DNA of 64,000 nt from NCBI RefSeq assembly GCF_036569345.1, contig NZ_DATCQT010000164.1:1-64000 (forward strand), read 5' to 3'. This stretch comes from Clostridium_AD sp036569345 (GTDB lineage Bacteria; Bacillota; Clostridia; Clostridiales; Clostridiaceae). The notes beneath the pieces were generated by a model, which searched no databases, was not told where the DNA came from, and was given only the letters and a program-made list of their open reading frames with translations. This document shows positions 7,455 to 17,468 of this stretch, one piece after another (positions within the stretch are counted from its first letter, which is position 1; the number at the start of each line of letters is the position of its first letter). Made by a program: the position numbers and the translations under genes.

Positions 7455-8885
7455 ATGGTTAATTTAACTGCAAAAGAATTCGATGAGAAAAAATCTTTGA
7501 AAGTAATTTTTCCGATGTTTATTAAAATCAACGGCGATGAACTTACCCCAGTAAATATTTACTACAAATTAAAGGGAAAACATAAGTTTTTACTAGAAAG
7601 TGCTTCATCTTCTAAAGAGGAATCAAGGTACTCCTTTATGGGAAGTAATCCTTATATGGTATTAAGCAGCCGAGGTGAAAATGTAACTATAACAAAAGAA
7701 AATGAAATTAAAGAAAAAACAGGCAAAATATTAGACTATGCGCAGGGTCACTTACTTAAAAATTATGATAAATTAGACTTAGAACTACCTTTTATCGGAG
7801 GCGCAATTGGTTATATCGGTTACGACATAATAAGGCAATATGAAAACTTACCAGATAATAATCCAGATGAATTAAACCTCCCAGAGACTTGTTTGCTTTT
7901 TTACAAAGAATTTATATGTATTGATCACTTTAAAAACACAATTATGTTAATTTATAATGTATTTCCAGAAGAAGATGAAGATTATAATACTGTGATAAAC
8001 AAACTAGATAATATGAAATCATTAATTAATGAAGAGCACATTACTCATAAATTTATTGAAGCATCGCAAAATGCAAAAGTAGTATCTAATTATACAAAGA
8101 AGGATTTTTGCAAAATGGTCACAAAAGGAAAGGACTATATAACTTCAGGTGATATTTTTCAAGTTGTCTTATCTCAAAGGTTGAAAATTGAAAATAGCAA
8201 TGATCCTTTTGAGGTATATCGAAGGCTCAGGCGTAACAACCCATCACCTTATATGTTTTATATAGATTTTGAGGGCTTTGAAATTGCTGGGGCATCTCCT
8301 GAGAGTTTAGTTAAAGTTAAGGGAAATCAAGTAATGACGAATCCTATTGCTGGCACAAGACCTCGAGGTGGAACCCCAAAGGAGGACCAGAAGTTAAAAG
8401 AAGAATTATTAAATGATGAGAAGGAACTTGCAGAACATTTAATGCTTGTAGATTTAGGTAGGAATGACATAGGAAAAATATGTGAATTTGGGTCAGTAAA
8501 GCTAGATAAATTTATGGAAGTAGAATTCTTTTCTCATGTAATGCACATATGTTCAAAAGTGACTGGCACACTTAAGAGTGAATTAAATTGCTTTGATGCA
8601 CTTAAGTCTTGTTTACCAGTCGGAACAGTTTCCGGTGCCCCAAAGGTAAGAGCTATGGAAATAATTGATGAACTAGAAAATGTCAGACGCGGTATATATT
8701 CAGGAGCCATTGGTAATTTTTCATATGGTGGAGATATGGATACTTGCATAGCCATAAGAACAATAGTATTTAAGGATAATTTTGCTTATGTTCAAGGTGG
8801 TGCTGGAATAGTTTATGACTCAGTGCCAGATACGGAATACACAGAAACCTTAAATAAAACTATGGCACTCCGGGAGGTATTATAA
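7455..8885 (+). CDS. trpE: Anthranilate synthase component I
   Basis: TrpE converts chorismate to anthranilate using ammonia supplied by TrpG. The 476-residue protein has the N-terminal LLES motif (residues 46-49) that forms the tryptophan feedback site. Chorismate-binding blocks GDIFQVVLSQR, PSPYMFYIDF, GASPESLV, AGTRPRGGTP and GTVSGAPKVRAMEII follow. The ATG is preceded by an AAAGAGGTGG site. It is the first gene of the trp operon and its last base is the first base of trpG. The LLES motif distinguishes it from PabB. Confidence 0.97.
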   Translation: MVNLTAKEFDEKKSLKVIFPMFIKINGDELTPVNIYYKLKGKHKFLLESASSSKEESRYSFMGSNPYMVLSSRGENVTITKENEIKEKTGKILDYAQGHLLKNYDKLDLELPFIGGAIGYIGYDIIRQYENLPDNNPDELNLPETCLLFYKEFICIDHFKNTIMLIYNVFPEEDEDYNTVINKLDNMKSLINEEHITHKFIEASQNAKVVSNYTKKDFCKMVTKGKDYITSGDIFQVVLSQRLKIENSNDPFEVYRRLRRNNPSPYMFYIDFEGFEIAGASPESLVKVKGNQVMTNPIAGTRPRGGTPKEDQKLKEELLNDEKELAEHLMLVDLGRNDIGKICEFGSVKLDKFMEVEFFSHVMHICSKVTGTLKSELNCFDALKSCLPVGTVSGAPKVRAMEIIDELENVRRGIYSGAIGNFSYGGDMDTCIAIRTIVFKDNFAYVQGGAGIVYDSVPDTEYTETLNKTMALREVL

Positions 8886-9472
8886 TGATTTTAATTATTG
8901 ATAATTATGATTCCTTTACTTATAATTTATATCAATATATAGGTGAATTATATAAAAACGTGAAAGTTGTTCGAAATGATAAATTCACAATTGAAGAATT
9001 AAAAACCCTGCCATTGAAAGGCATTATTATTTCTCCTGGGCCTGGTAGGCCTGAAAATGCTGGTTTAAGTATAAATGTTATAAAAGCCTTTGAAGGCATG
9101 CTTCCAATTATGGGTATATGTCTAGGGCATCAAGCTATAGGTTATGCTTATGGTGGAAAAGTTATAAGTGCACCAGAAATTAAACATGGAAAAACCTCTA
9201 TTATTAATCATAATGGGAAAGGTTTATTTAGGGATTTAGAGGATAACTTAAAAGTAATGAGGTATCATTCTTTAATTGTTGAAAAATCTACACTACCAAA
9301 AGACTTAGAGATTACAGCTGTTACAAAAGATGGGATAATCATGGCAATTAAACATAAAAAATTTCAAACATATGGGCTTCAATTCCATCCTGAATCAATA
9401 TTTACTGAAACAGGAAAAATGATAATAAAAAACTTTGTGGAGGTAATCTGTAATGTTAAAGATGGTGATTAG
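8885..9472 (+). CDS. trpG: Anthranilate synthase component II (glutamine amidotransferase)
   Basis: This class I glutamine amidotransferase delivers ammonia to TrpE. Of 195 residues, the nucleophile is Cys79 in MGICLGHQAIG and the His-Glu pair is in FHPES near the C-terminus; the oxyanion loop PGPGRPENAG is present. The start overlaps the trpE stop by one base (TAATG), indicating translational coupling. In some Firmicutes the same protein also serves PabB; no pab gene is seen here. Confidence 0.96.
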   Translation: MILIIDNYDSFTYNLYQYIGELYKNVKVVRNDKFTIEELKTLPLKGIIISPGPGRPENAGLSINVIKAFEGMLPIMGICLGHQAIGYAYGGKVISAPEIKHGKTSIINHNGKGLFRDLEDNLKVMRYHSLIVEKSTLPKDLEITAVTKDGIIMAIKHKKFQTYGLQFHPESIFTETGKMIIKNFVEVICNVKDGD

Positions 9473-10454
9473 TAAAATTATAGCGAATCAGGATTTAACA
9501 GAGGATGAAGCTTATGCTTTTATGAATGGAATAATGATAGGAGAAGCCACGCAGTCTCAGATAGGAGCTTTCCTTGTTGGTTTAAGAATGAAGGGCGAGA
9601 CCATTGAAGAAATAACAGGTTGTGCAAAAGCTATGAGAGATAATGCACAACGTATAAATTTAATTAGTGATTATGCTATTGACACATGTGGAACTGGTGG
9701 AGATGGTGGGAAAACTTTTAATATATCTAGCATTTGCGCAATAATAGCAGCATCCGGTGGAGTCAAGGTTGCAAAACATGGTAATCGTGCAGTTTCCAGT
9801 CAAAGTGGAAGTGCAGATGTCCTAACTGAACTTGGAATTAATATAAATGTAGACCCTAAAGATGCAGCGCAATTAATTGAGAAAAAAGGTATGGCCTTTC
9901 TATTTGCTCAAAGCTATCACTTAGCTATGAAGAATGTTGCAATGCCAAGACGTGAAATAGGAACTAGAACTATTTTTAATATTTTAGGGCCATTAACAAA
10001 TCCAGCTTTTGTACGTGGCCAGTCACTTGGAGTTTTCAGTAAAGACTTAACCAATCCAGTTGCTCAGGTTTTAGGAAGGCTTGGATCAGAGAGAGCCCTT
10101 GTAGTTCACGGTGAGGATGGATTAGATGAAATAACAACAACGGGTTTTACCTATGTTAGTGAATTAAAAGATGGAATTGTATTTGATTATAAAATATATC
10201 CAGAAGATTATGGCATTAAAAGAACATTCCTTGAAAATATAAGTGGAGGTAATGCTAAAGATAATGCAGGTATTATACTCAATATTTTAAAAGGACAAAA
10301 AGGGCCTCAAAGGGATATTGTTGTAATAAATACAGCTGCAGCATTATATATAGGAAAAAAATGTGAAGCTTTAAAAGATGGAGTATTAATGGCCAAAAAT
10401 TTAATTGATTCAGGTTATGCTTTGCGAAAACTTGAGGAGCTTAGATTATCATGA
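9453..10454 (+). CDS. trpD: Anthranilate phosphoribosyltransferase
   Basis: TrpD joins anthranilate to PRPP. The 333-residue protein has the PRPP loop CGTGGDGGKTFNIS, the KHGNRAVSS motif and NILGPLTNPA, all typical of the family. The ATG at 9453 follows GGAGGT by 8 nt and overlaps the end of trpG by 20 nt. The trpC start overlaps its stop by 4 nt (ATGA). Confidence 0.97.
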   Translation: MLKMVISKIIANQDLTEDEAYAFMNGIMIGEATQSQIGAFLVGLRMKGETIEEITGCAKAMRDNAQRINLISDYAIDTCGTGGDGGKTFNISSICAIIAASGGVKVAKHGNRAVSSQSGSADVLTELGININVDPKDAAQLIEKKGMAFLFAQSYHLAMKNVAMPRREIGTRTIFNILGPLTNPAFVRGQSLGVFSKDLTNPVAQVLGRLGSERALVVHGEDGLDEITTTGFTYVSELKDGIVFDYKIYPEDYGIKRTFLENISGGNAKDNAGIILNILKGQKGPQRDIVVINTAAALYIGKKCEALKDGVLMAKNLIDSGYALRKLEELRLS

Positions 10455-11218
10455 ATATATTAGATGAAATAGTTGAAAATAAGGTGCACCAAATTACAGT
10501 GGAAAAAATTGATAAACCATTAGAAAACTTTATTAATATTGAAACTAGAGTAATAAGAGATTTTAGACAATCACTTACAGGAAATGGCCTATCAATAATT
10601 GCTGAAGTAAAAAAAGCTTCACCATCTAAAGGACTTATTGATCCAAATTTTGATCCTATTAAAACTGCTTTAAACTATGAAAAATATGGTGTTGACGCTA
10701 TTTCGGTTCTAACTGAGAAAAAATATTTCTTAGGAGATGATAAAAATATAAGATTAGTTAAAGAAAAAACATCGAAACCTATTTTAAGAAAAGACTTCAT
10801 TATAGATAAGTATCAGATATATCAATCCCATTTCCTTGGTTCTGATGCAATCTTGTTAATAACCTCTGTTCTTAAGGATAAACTTAAATCTTATTTCGAG
10901 CTTGCAACTTCCTTAGGACTTCATTGTTTGGTAGAGGTGCATAATAGAGTTGAAATAGAACTTGCCCTGGAATGTGGTTCAAAAATAATTGGCATAAATA
11001 ATAGAGATTTAAATAATTTTAATGTCGATATTCATACTACTGAGAGCCTAATGAAGTATATACCAAAAGACAAGATTATAGTATCTGAGAGTGGCATAAG
11101 TTCTATAAGTGATGTTAAGTATTTAAAATCAATAGAAGTGAATGCAGTACTAATTGGAGAATCCTTTATGAGAGACCCAGGTAGTGTGTCCTCTTTTCTT
11201 ATGGCATGCCATGACTAA
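10451..11218 (+). CDS. trpC: Indole-3-glycerol phosphate synthase
   Basis: TrpC closes the indole ring to form indole-3-glycerol phosphate. The TIM-barrel protein of 255 residues carries IIAEVKKASPSKG, the SVLTEKKYF strand, LRKDFIID and the C-terminal SESGI and AVLIGESFM phosphate-binding segments. It is monofunctional, not fused to TrpF. Its start overlaps trpD, and the trpF start lies inside its last codons. Confidence 0.97.
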   Translation: MNILDEIVENKVHQITVEKIDKPLENFINIETRVIRDFRQSLTGNGLSIIAEVKKASPSKGLIDPNFDPIKTALNYEKYGVDAISVLTEKKYFLGDDKNIRLVKEKTSKPILRKDFIIDKYQIYQSHFLGSDAILLITSVLKDKLKSYFELATSLGLHCLVEVHNRVEIELALECGSKIIGINNRDLNNFNVDIHTTESLMKYIPKDKIIVSESGISSISDVKYLKSIEVNAVLIGESFMRDPGSVSSFLMACHD

Positions 11219-11807
11219 AATAAAGATTTGTGGAATAAGACGACTAGAGGACATAAAGTATCTTAACGAGCTCCTCCCAGAATACGCAGGTTTTGTTTTT
11301 GCTAAGAGCAAACGACAAGTAGATAAATATTATGCCTACCATTTAATAAATAATTTAAGGTGCGACATAAAAAAAGTTGGAGTTTTTGTTGATGAAGATC
11401 CATCCGTGGTATTCGACATTGCTGAAAAATTAAAACTTCAGGTTCTACAGTTTCATGGCCATGAAAGCCAGGAATATATAAATAAATTTAAGGGATATGA
11501 GATTTGGAAAGCACTTAAAATTAATAATATTGAAAGTATTTCTGAAATGAAAAATTACAAATGTTCAAAATTTCTTTTAGATAATAGTGTTGCAGGCTCC
11601 GGTGATAGCTTTAATTGGAACCTTGCAGAAAAAAAAGTTGATGGCAATATTATTATGCTAGCTGGTGGATTAAACTGCAAAAATATAAAACAAGCAATTA
11701 TGAAGTTAAAACCATGCGGAGTTGATGTGTCCAGCGGAGTAGAAAGAGATGGATTTAAAGACTATGCATTAATAAAAGAATTTATTAAGAAAGTGAGGGA
11801 GTTATAA
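11211..11807 (+). CDS. trpF: Phosphoribosylanthranilate isomerase
   Basis: TrpF isomerises phosphoribosylanthranilate to CdRP. The protein starts TKIKICGIRR with the catalytic Cys of the family, has the GVFVDEDP strand and the catalytic Asp in LLDNS, and ends with the phosphate-binding AGGLN and GVDVSSGVER motifs. The frame is open from 11184, but the ATG at 11211 gives the normal N-terminus and overlaps the trpC stop (ATGACTAA). No strong separate ribosome site is visible, so coupling to trpC is likely. Confidence 0.95.
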   Translation: MTKIKICGIRRLEDIKYLNELLPEYAGFVFAKSKRQVDKYYAYHLINNLRCDIKKVGVFVDEDPSVVFDIAEKLKLQVLQFHGHESQEYINKFKGYEIWKALKINNIESISEMKNYKCSKFLLDNSVAGSGDSFNWNLAEKKVDGNIIMLAGGLNCKNIKQAIMKLKPCGVDVSSGVERDGFKDYALIKEFIKKVREL

Positions 11808-12982
11808 TGAAAGGTAGATTTGGAAAATTTGGAGGTCAATATGCACCTGAGACAGTAATGAATGCAGTTATAATACTTGAGAAGGAATATGAAAAGGCAA
11901 TGGAAGACCCTGAGTTTATAGCAAAATTTAAATATTATCTTAAGGACTATGCAGGCAGGGAAACTCCACTGTATTATGCTGAGCATCTTACAAAAAAATT
12001 AGGTGGAGCAAAAATATACTTAAAAAGAGAAGATCTAAACCATACTGGGGCTCATAAGATTAATAATGCATTAGGGCAAATACTCCTTGCAATAAGAATG
12101 GGAAAGAAAAGAATAATAGCAGAAACCGGAGCAGGTCAACATGGAGTTGCAACGGCTACCGTAGCTGCAATGTTTGGACTTGAGTGCGAAGTATTTATGG
12201 GCGAGGAAGATATAAAAAGGCAATCTCTAAATGTGTTTAAAATGAAAATGCTAGGGGCTAAGGTTACCTCAGTCACTACTGGCACCGGAACCTTAAAAGA
12301 TGCCGTTAACGAAGCTATGAAAAATTGGGTCAGTAACGTGGATGATACTTTTTATGTTATAGGATCTACCGTAGGATTACATCCATATCCAACAATGGTG
12401 CGTGACTTTCAAAGAGTTATTGGAGATGAAGCTAGGAGACAGATATTAGATAAAGAATATAGATTACCAGATTACATAATAGCATGCGTTGGTGGTGGAA
12501 GTAACGCTATGGGGATTTTCTATCCTTTCATCGAAGATAAATCTGTAAAGCTTATTGGAGTTGAAGCAGCAGGAAAAGGGTTAAATACAGAGCAACATGC
12601 AGCTACTATAACTAAGGGGGATATAGGCATAATTCATGGAATGAAGACATACGTGCTTCAAGATGAAGATGGTCAGATAATGCCTGTATATTCTATCTCT
12701 GCAGGTCTTGATTACCCTGGAATAGGACCTGAACATGCTTATTTACATGACATTAATAGAGCACAGTATGTCTGTGCTACAGACGACGAATCCGTTGATG
12801 CCTTTATGGAACTCACAAGAGTTGAAGGAATAATCCCTGCTATAGAAAGTGCTCATGCCGTTAGCTATGCTATGAAACTCGCACCAACACTCACAAAAGA
12901 TAAAATAATTATTGTTAACCTTTCAGGACGTGGTGATAAGGATATCAATACAATTGCACAAATAATGGGGGTAAAACTATGA
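11807..12982 (+). CDS. trpB: Tryptophan synthase beta subunit
   Basis: TrpB is the PLP enzyme that condenses indole with serine. The 391-residue protein shows FGKFGGQYAPE at the start, the PLP lysine in LNHTGAHKINNA, the catalytic Glu region AETGAGQHGVATATV and the GGGSNAMG phosphate loop. It is a TrpB1-type subunit expected to form the alpha2-beta2 complex with TrpA encoded next to it. Its start overlaps trpF by one base and its stop overlaps trpA by 4 nt. Confidence 0.98.
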   Translation: MKGRFGKFGGQYAPETVMNAVIILEKEYEKAMEDPEFIAKFKYYLKDYAGRETPLYYAEHLTKKLGGAKIYLKREDLNHTGAHKINNALGQILLAIRMGKKRIIAETGAGQHGVATATVAAMFGLECEVFMGEEDIKRQSLNVFKMKMLGAKVTSVTTGTGTLKDAVNEAMKNWVSNVDDTFYVIGSTVGLHPYPTMVRDFQRVIGDEARRQILDKEYRLPDYIIACVGGGSNAMGIFYPFIEDKSVKLIGVEAAGKGLNTEQHAATITKGDIGIIHGMKTYVLQDEDGQIMPVYSISAGLDYPGIGPEHAYLHDINRAQYVCATDDESVDAFMELTRVEGIIPAIESAHAVSYAMKLAPTLTKDKIIIVNLSGRGDKDINTIAQIMGVKL

Positions 12983-13770
12983 ATAGAATAGTTGAAAAGT
13001 TTAATTATCTTAAAACCAAAAACGAAAAAGCATTTATACCTTTTGTAACAGGAGGAGATCCCGATTTAGATACCACCTTAGAATTAGTTTTAACTCTTGA
13101 AAAAGCTGGAGCTGATATAGTAGAAATAGGTATTCCCTATTCTGATCCTATGGCTGATGGTCCTGTAATACAAGCATCCTCTACTAGAGCCTTATCTAAT
13201 GGGATTAAAATAAATTCTATTATGGACAAGGTTTGCAAAATAAGAGAAAAAACACAAATCCCACTAGTATATCTACTTTATTATAATTCAATTTTCAAAT
13301 ATGGTGATATAAATTTTTTTAAGAAATGCAGTGAAGTTGGCATTGATGGATTAATAATTCCAGATCTCCCCTTGGAAGAGAGAGCTGAAGTAATAGCAAT
13401 CGCAGATAAATATGACATATGCATAATACCAATGGTTGCCCCAACATCGCATGGTAGAATTAAAGCAATTACTAATCTGGGAAAGGGTTTTGTGTATTGT
13501 GTTTCAGTAAATGGTGTAACAGGTACAAGGCAAAATCTTAATACAGACATTAAAGAATATATGGATTTAATCAAAAGCTACACTGAGATGCCTAGAGGCC
13601 TGGGTTTTGGAATTTCTAATGCTGAAATGGCAAAGAAATATGCGCCCTATTGCGAAGCAATTATTGTTGGAAGTGCAATAATAAAATTGGTGGCTGAGGG
13701 TGGAGCTAGAGAAGAAATACTAAAAAAAGTCTATGATTTTGCATTAGAAATAAAAAATGCTATAAATTAA
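12979..13770 (+). CDS. trpA: Tryptophan synthase alpha subunit
   Basis: TrpA cleaves indole-3-glycerol phosphate and channels indole to TrpB. The TIM barrel of 263 residues contains the catalytic Glu in DIVEIGIPYSDPMADGP and the catalytic Asp in LIIPDLPLEE, with the phosphate-binding GFGIS near the end. It is the last gene of the operon, starts at ATGA overlapping trpB and is followed by a strong hairpin terminator. Confidence 0.97.
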   Translation: MNRIVEKFNYLKTKNEKAFIPFVTGGDPDLDTTLELVLTLEKAGADIVEIGIPYSDPMADGPVIQASSTRALSNGIKINSIMDKVCKIREKTQIPLVYLLYYNSIFKYGDINFFKKCSEVGIDGLIIPDLPLEERAEVIAIADKYDICIIPMVAPTSHGRIKAITNLGKGFVYCVSVNGVTGTRQNLNTDIKEYMDLIKSYTEMPRGLGFGISNAEMAKKYAPYCEAIIVGSAIIKLVAEGGAREEILKKVYDFALEIKNAIN

Positions 13771-13776
13771 ACTAAA

Positions 13777-13814
13777 AAAGCTATTGAATATGTACTTAAG
13801 TATTCAATAGCTTT
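13777..13814. terminator. Bidirectional terminator between trp and aro operons
   Basis: AAAGCTATTGAATA (13777-13790) and its reverse complement (13801-13814) form a 14-bp stem with a 10-nt loop. On the minus strand the hairpin is followed by TTTTTT, on the plus strand by a weaker T-rich run. It separates the convergent trpA and aroK genes. Confidence 0.85.
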
Positions 13815-13890
13815 ACTTTGTTATATTATTTTGTTGTAGGTTAGACAACTATCGAGGTTATGATTTACCTTCAACATCGAGCTATACAAC

Positions 13891-14394
13891 TTATTTATTA
13901 GTTTGTGTATGTATTTCTATAATATCATTCACCACATCATCAATACTACTAATGTTCATAACCTCATGGTCACAATATTTTTTGTACAAATCACATCTTT
14001 CCTCAAGTAATTTGTAAAGCTGAGATGGGTCCTTTGCAAGTAATGGACGAGCTACAACATCTATATCTTCCACTATATTTTCAATAGGTCGGTTTATATA
14101 TATTATTATGCCAGTTTTCTTAAGGTTTAAGATATTTTCATACCTCTTAATTACTCCACCACCAGTCGCAATGACTGCAGGATTTTTTTTTGATAATTCC
14201 ATAGCCGCAATAGATTCTATATCTCTAAACCCATCCTCACCATTCTCAAATAATTCAGCAATGGTATGATTTGTACTCTCCATAATATAAACATCTGCAT
14301 CTATGAAAGTCATCTTTATTTTTTCTGAAATCATTTCCCCAATTGTACTTTTACCACAACCAGGCATTCCAATTAAAACTATACTTTTCATCAT
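13891..14394 (-). CDS. aroK: Shikimate kinase
   Basis: AroK phosphorylates shikimate with ATP. The 167-residue P-loop kinase has Walker A GMPGCGKST near residues 9-17, the shikimate-binding Asp in FIDAD, GFRDIE, the GGG motif in ATGGGVI and the lid Arg in ARPLL. It is the last gene of the eight-gene aro operon, directly abutting aroE. Confidence 0.96.
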   Translation of the reverse strand: MMKSIVLIGMPGCGKSTIGEMISEKIKMTFIDADVYIMESTNHTIAELFENGEDGFRDIESIAAMELSKKNPAVIATGGGVIKRYENILNLKKTGIIIYINRPIENIVEDIDVVARPLLAKDPSQLYKLLEERCDLYKKYCDHEVMNISSIDDVVNDIIEIHTQTNK

Positions 14395-15219
14395 CTAATT
14401 CTCTACCTCCTTATTTAACTCTTCATAGATTTCATCAATTGTGCTCTTTGGAATTTTAATATCGTTCCAGATTTCCTGAGCGCATGTTGCCTGCCCAACT
14501 AGCATGTAAAGACCATTTACTGCTTTTAAACCCACTTCCTCTGCATACTTTAATAATAGAGTTTTTTTAGGATTGTAGATCATATCCACAGCGGCACCAA
14601 ATTTACCGATAATTTTTTTTCCTATTAGTGAGCCATCCAAATTAGGATAAGTCCCAATTGGCGTACAGTTTACCACTATATCTGACTCTTTAATCCCTTG
14701 AATTTCATCATAAGAAATCAACTTACAATCATCAAATTTTCTAATCTCTTTAAGCTTTGCAGTATCCCTTGTGGCTACAGTGATTTCAGCTATTCCACTA
14801 TCTAATAGATACTGAACCATAGTGACTGCTACCCCCCCATTTCCAAGTATTACTGCTTTTTTATTTTTAACTTTAATAGCATTTTTATCAAAAAGCATAC
14901 CTATGCCAAAGTAATCCGTATTGTAACCAATAGTTTTGCCACTTGCAAATTTTAGAGTATTTACAGATCCTATCTCTTTTGCTCCAAGACTAAGCTCATC
15001 AACAAATTCCATAACCTTAATTTTATATGGAATGGTTACATTAATTCCTCTTGGTTTTATAACCTTAAAACCCTCCATTGCTGATTTAAGATCTTTACTT
15101 TTAAATTCAAATAAATGATAGTAACCTTTCATGTTCAATTTGTTAAAGATCATTGAATGTATTTGCGGAGAAACACTATATGATAGTTTTTCTCCAATTA
15201 AACCATATAACTCTGACAT
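14395..15219 (-). CDS. aroE: Shikimate dehydrogenase (biosynthetic)
   Basis: AroE reduces 3-dehydroshikimate to shikimate with NADPH. The N-terminal substrate motif SYSVSPQIHSMIF and the Lys-containing NVTIPYKIKVM are present, and the Rossmann region has LGNGGVAV and NCTPIGTYPN. The frame opens at a GTG (15231), but the ATG at 15219 gives the standard MSELYGLIGEKLSYS start. Compare the diverged paralogue at 23085-23951 in the quinate-type cluster: this one, within the aro operon, is the likely biosynthetic enzyme. Confidence 0.95.
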   Translation of the reverse strand: MSELYGLIGEKLSYSVSPQIHSMIFNKLNMKGYYHLFEFKSKDLKSAMEGFKVIKPRGINVTIPYKIKVMEFVDELSLGAKEIGSVNTLKFASGKTIGYNTDYFGIGMLFDKNAIKVKNKKAVILGNGGVAVTMVQYLLDSGIAEITVATRDTAKLKEIRKFDDCKLISYDEIQGIKESDIVVNCTPIGTYPNLDGSLIGKKIIGKFGAAVDMIYNPKKTLLLKYAEEVGLKAVNGLYMLVGQATCAQEIWNDIKIPKSTIDEIYEELNKEVEN

Positions 15220-15245
15220 AAATCCCCACACCCCTTTTATAAAAC

Positions 15246-16385
15246 TTATTCAATATCGACAATATCACGTCTATAATTACCCAGTATCTTAAAATAATGA
15301 CTATTCTTTTTAATTAACTCAATTGTAGGTATAATCTTATTTTCATTTATATTTCCCTCAAAATCTATATAAAAGAAATATTCCCATGGCTTATCCTTAA
15401 TTGGCCTAGATTCAATTTTCAATAGATTTATATTATTATCTGCAAAATGTTTTAAAACATGACATAGTGAACCTGCCTTATGGGTAGTAGATAAAACTAA
15501 GCTAGTTTTATTACATTCAATCGTCGACTCCATCTCCTTGCCAATGATAACAAACCTGGTCATGTTTGTTGTATTTGAATTTACATCCTTTTGAAGTATT
15601 TCAAGATCATATATTTCTGCGGCCTTAGTGCTACCTATCGCAGCCAGTGTTTTGTCCTGCTTATTTCTAACTAATTCTGCGCTTTTCGCAGTGCTTTGGT
15701 ATGGAACTAACTTCCAATGTTTATATCCCTTTAAAAATTCCATACTTTGTTTTAGCCCTTGCGAGTGAGAATAAACCTCTTTAATATCATCTAAGGTTGA
15801 ACCTCTCACTCCCATTAGATTTTGACTTATTTTGAGATATTTTTCTCCTGTTATATAAAAATTATATTTATTAAGAAGGTCATAAACCTCAGATATTGCT
15901 CCTGTTGAAGAATTTTCTATAGGAATAACACCATAATTTATTTTTCCATAGCTTAGTTCCAAAAATATATCTTCAAACTCACTTATTGCTTTTTTGTTTA
16001 CTCCTTGACCAAAATACTCATTTAAAGCTTGCTCGCTGAATGATCCTGTAACACCGTAAAAACCAACAGTTACATTTTTAAAGTTTGTCAAAGCTTTCTT
16101 GCTATTTAAATTTTTGTTTTGAAAACCCCTACTTATTTCCATAATTGATTTGAAAAATTCTTCTACCTCTAAACATAGATCTTTATTTTTAACTAGGTCT
16201 ATGTTTTTCTTTATAACTGCTTGTTCTCGCTTACTATTTAAAATTTTAACATTATTTTCCTTTTTATATTTAGCTACTTTTGCAACTATTTCCATACGAT
16301 TTTCAAATAATGAAACAAGGCTAGAGTCAATTTCATCAATTTGATTTCTCAAATCATCTATGTCAAATCCTTCTAAATTACTCAT
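15246..16385 (-). CDS. pheA: Bifunctional chorismate mutase / prephenate dehydratase
   Basis: This 379-residue P-protein makes phenylpyruvate from chorismate. An AroQ chorismate mutase domain (about residues 5-90, LRNQIDEIDSSLVSLFENR) is followed by a prephenate dehydratase domain (about 105-285, with GVTGSFSEQA, the NSSTGAISE loop and the TRFVIIG motif). A C-terminal ACT domain (about 295-370) carries the ESRP motif that binds phenylalanine for feedback. It is separated from aroC by 12 nt. The AroQ domain is the only chorismate mutase seen in the window and probably also feeds tyrA. Confidence 0.96.
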   Translation of the reverse strand: MSNLEGFDIDDLRNQIDEIDSSLVSLFENRMEIVAKVAKYKKENNVKILNSKREQAVIKKNIDLVKNKDLCLEVEEFFKSIMEISRGFQNKNLNSKKALTNFKNVTVGFYGVTGSFSEQALNEYFGQGVNKKAISEFEDIFLELSYGKINYGVIPIENSSTGAISEVYDLLNKYNFYITGEKYLKISQNLMGVRGSTLDDIKEVYSHSQGLKQSMEFLKGYKHWKLVPYQSTAKSAELVRNKQDKTLAAIGSTKAAEIYDLEILQKDVNSNTTNMTRFVIIGKEMESTIECNKTSLVLSTTHKAGSLCHVLKHFADNNINLLKIESRPIKDKPWEYFFYIDFEGNINENKIIPTIELIKKNSHYFKILGNYRRDIVDIE

Positions 16386-16397
16386 TAAAACACATCC

Positions 16398-17468
16398 TTA
16401 AATAAAATCTAAAATACTCATTGCAGCGCAGGCCTCAATTACTGGTAGTGCTCTCAAGACTATGCAAGGATCATGTCTACCTTTAACTGATACTTCTGAA
16501 TTCTCACCAGTTGCCATATCAATGGTATTTTGAAGTTTTGCGATGGAGGGTGTTGGTTTCATTGCAACTCTAAAAACTATTGGCATTCCATTAGTTATGC
16601 CCCCATTAATTCCACCATTATTATTAGTCTTAGTTAATACTCTTCCGTTATCCATATAAGGTACATCATTTGCCTGACTTCCCCTGATTTTTGTTATTTC
16701 AAATCCCAGTCCAAATTCAACGCCCTTTACTGCTGGAACGGAAAATAGTAATTGAGCTAAATTACTCTCTATAGAATCAAAGAATGGTTCTCCTAGTCCA
16801 CAAGGCAAATTTAATATAGCAACTTCAATTATACCCCCAACTGAATCTGTTTCCTCCTTAGCCTTTAGAATAATATTCTTCATTTCTTTCCCTTTTAAAT
16901 CATCAAGCACAGGGAAATCTTTTCTTAGAACATCTGCGAGTGTCTGTACTTTTAAATTAACTCCATCAAAATAACTGTCAGTTACATTTCCAATACTCAA
17001 AATATGACTTCCTATTACAATACCCTTATCGAAAAGTATTTGTTTTGCAACAGCACCTGCAAAAACAAGTGGTGCTGTAATCCTTCCTGAGAAATGACCT
17101 CCACCTCTATAGTCGTTAAAGCCTTCATATTTAATCTTTCCTGTGTAATCTGCATGGCCTGGTCTTGCTAAATTTTTTAATTTATCATAATCTTTTGAAT
17201 TTTGATTTTCGTTAAAAATCATGCCACAAAGAGGTGTTCCTGTGGTATACCCATTAAAATATCCACTTAAAATTTCAACCTTGTCTCCCTCGAATCTTTT
17301 AGTTGAAAATTCATCGCGTCCAGGTGCACGTCTTTGCATTTCACCACTTATAAAATCCATATCAAGCTCTATTCCTGGTGGCAACCCATCAATAGTTATT
17401 CCTATCCCTCTTCCATGAGACTCTCCAAATATAGAATACTTTACTTTTTTACCCCATTGTCCGCTCAT
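16398..17468 (-). CDS. aroC: Chorismate synthase
   Basis: AroC converts EPSP to chorismate using reduced FMN. The 356-residue protein carries the three family signatures: GESHGRGIGITIDGLPPG, the central GRITAPLVFAGAVAKQIL region preceded by DYRGGGHFSGR, and the C-terminal KGRHDPCIVLRALPVIEA. Its start overlaps the end of aroA by 20 nt, implying coupling. Confidence 0.97.
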   Translation of the reverse strand: MSGQWGKKVKYSIFGESHGRGIGITIDGLPPGIELDMDFISGEMQRRAPGRDEFSTKRFEGDKVEILSGYFNGYTTGTPLCGMIFNENQNSKDYDKLKNLARPGHADYTGKIKYEGFNDYRGGGHFSGRITAPLVFAGAVAKQILFDKGIVIGSHILSIGNVTDSYFDGVNLKVQTLADVLRKDFPVLDDLKGKEMKNIILKAKEETDSVGGIIEVAILNLPCGLGEPFFDSIESNLAQLLFSVPAVKGVEFGLGFEITKIRGSQANDVPYMDNGRVLTKTNNNGGINGGITNGMPIVFRVAMKPTPSIAKLQNTIDMATGENSEVSVKGRHDPCIVLRALPVIEACAAMSILDFI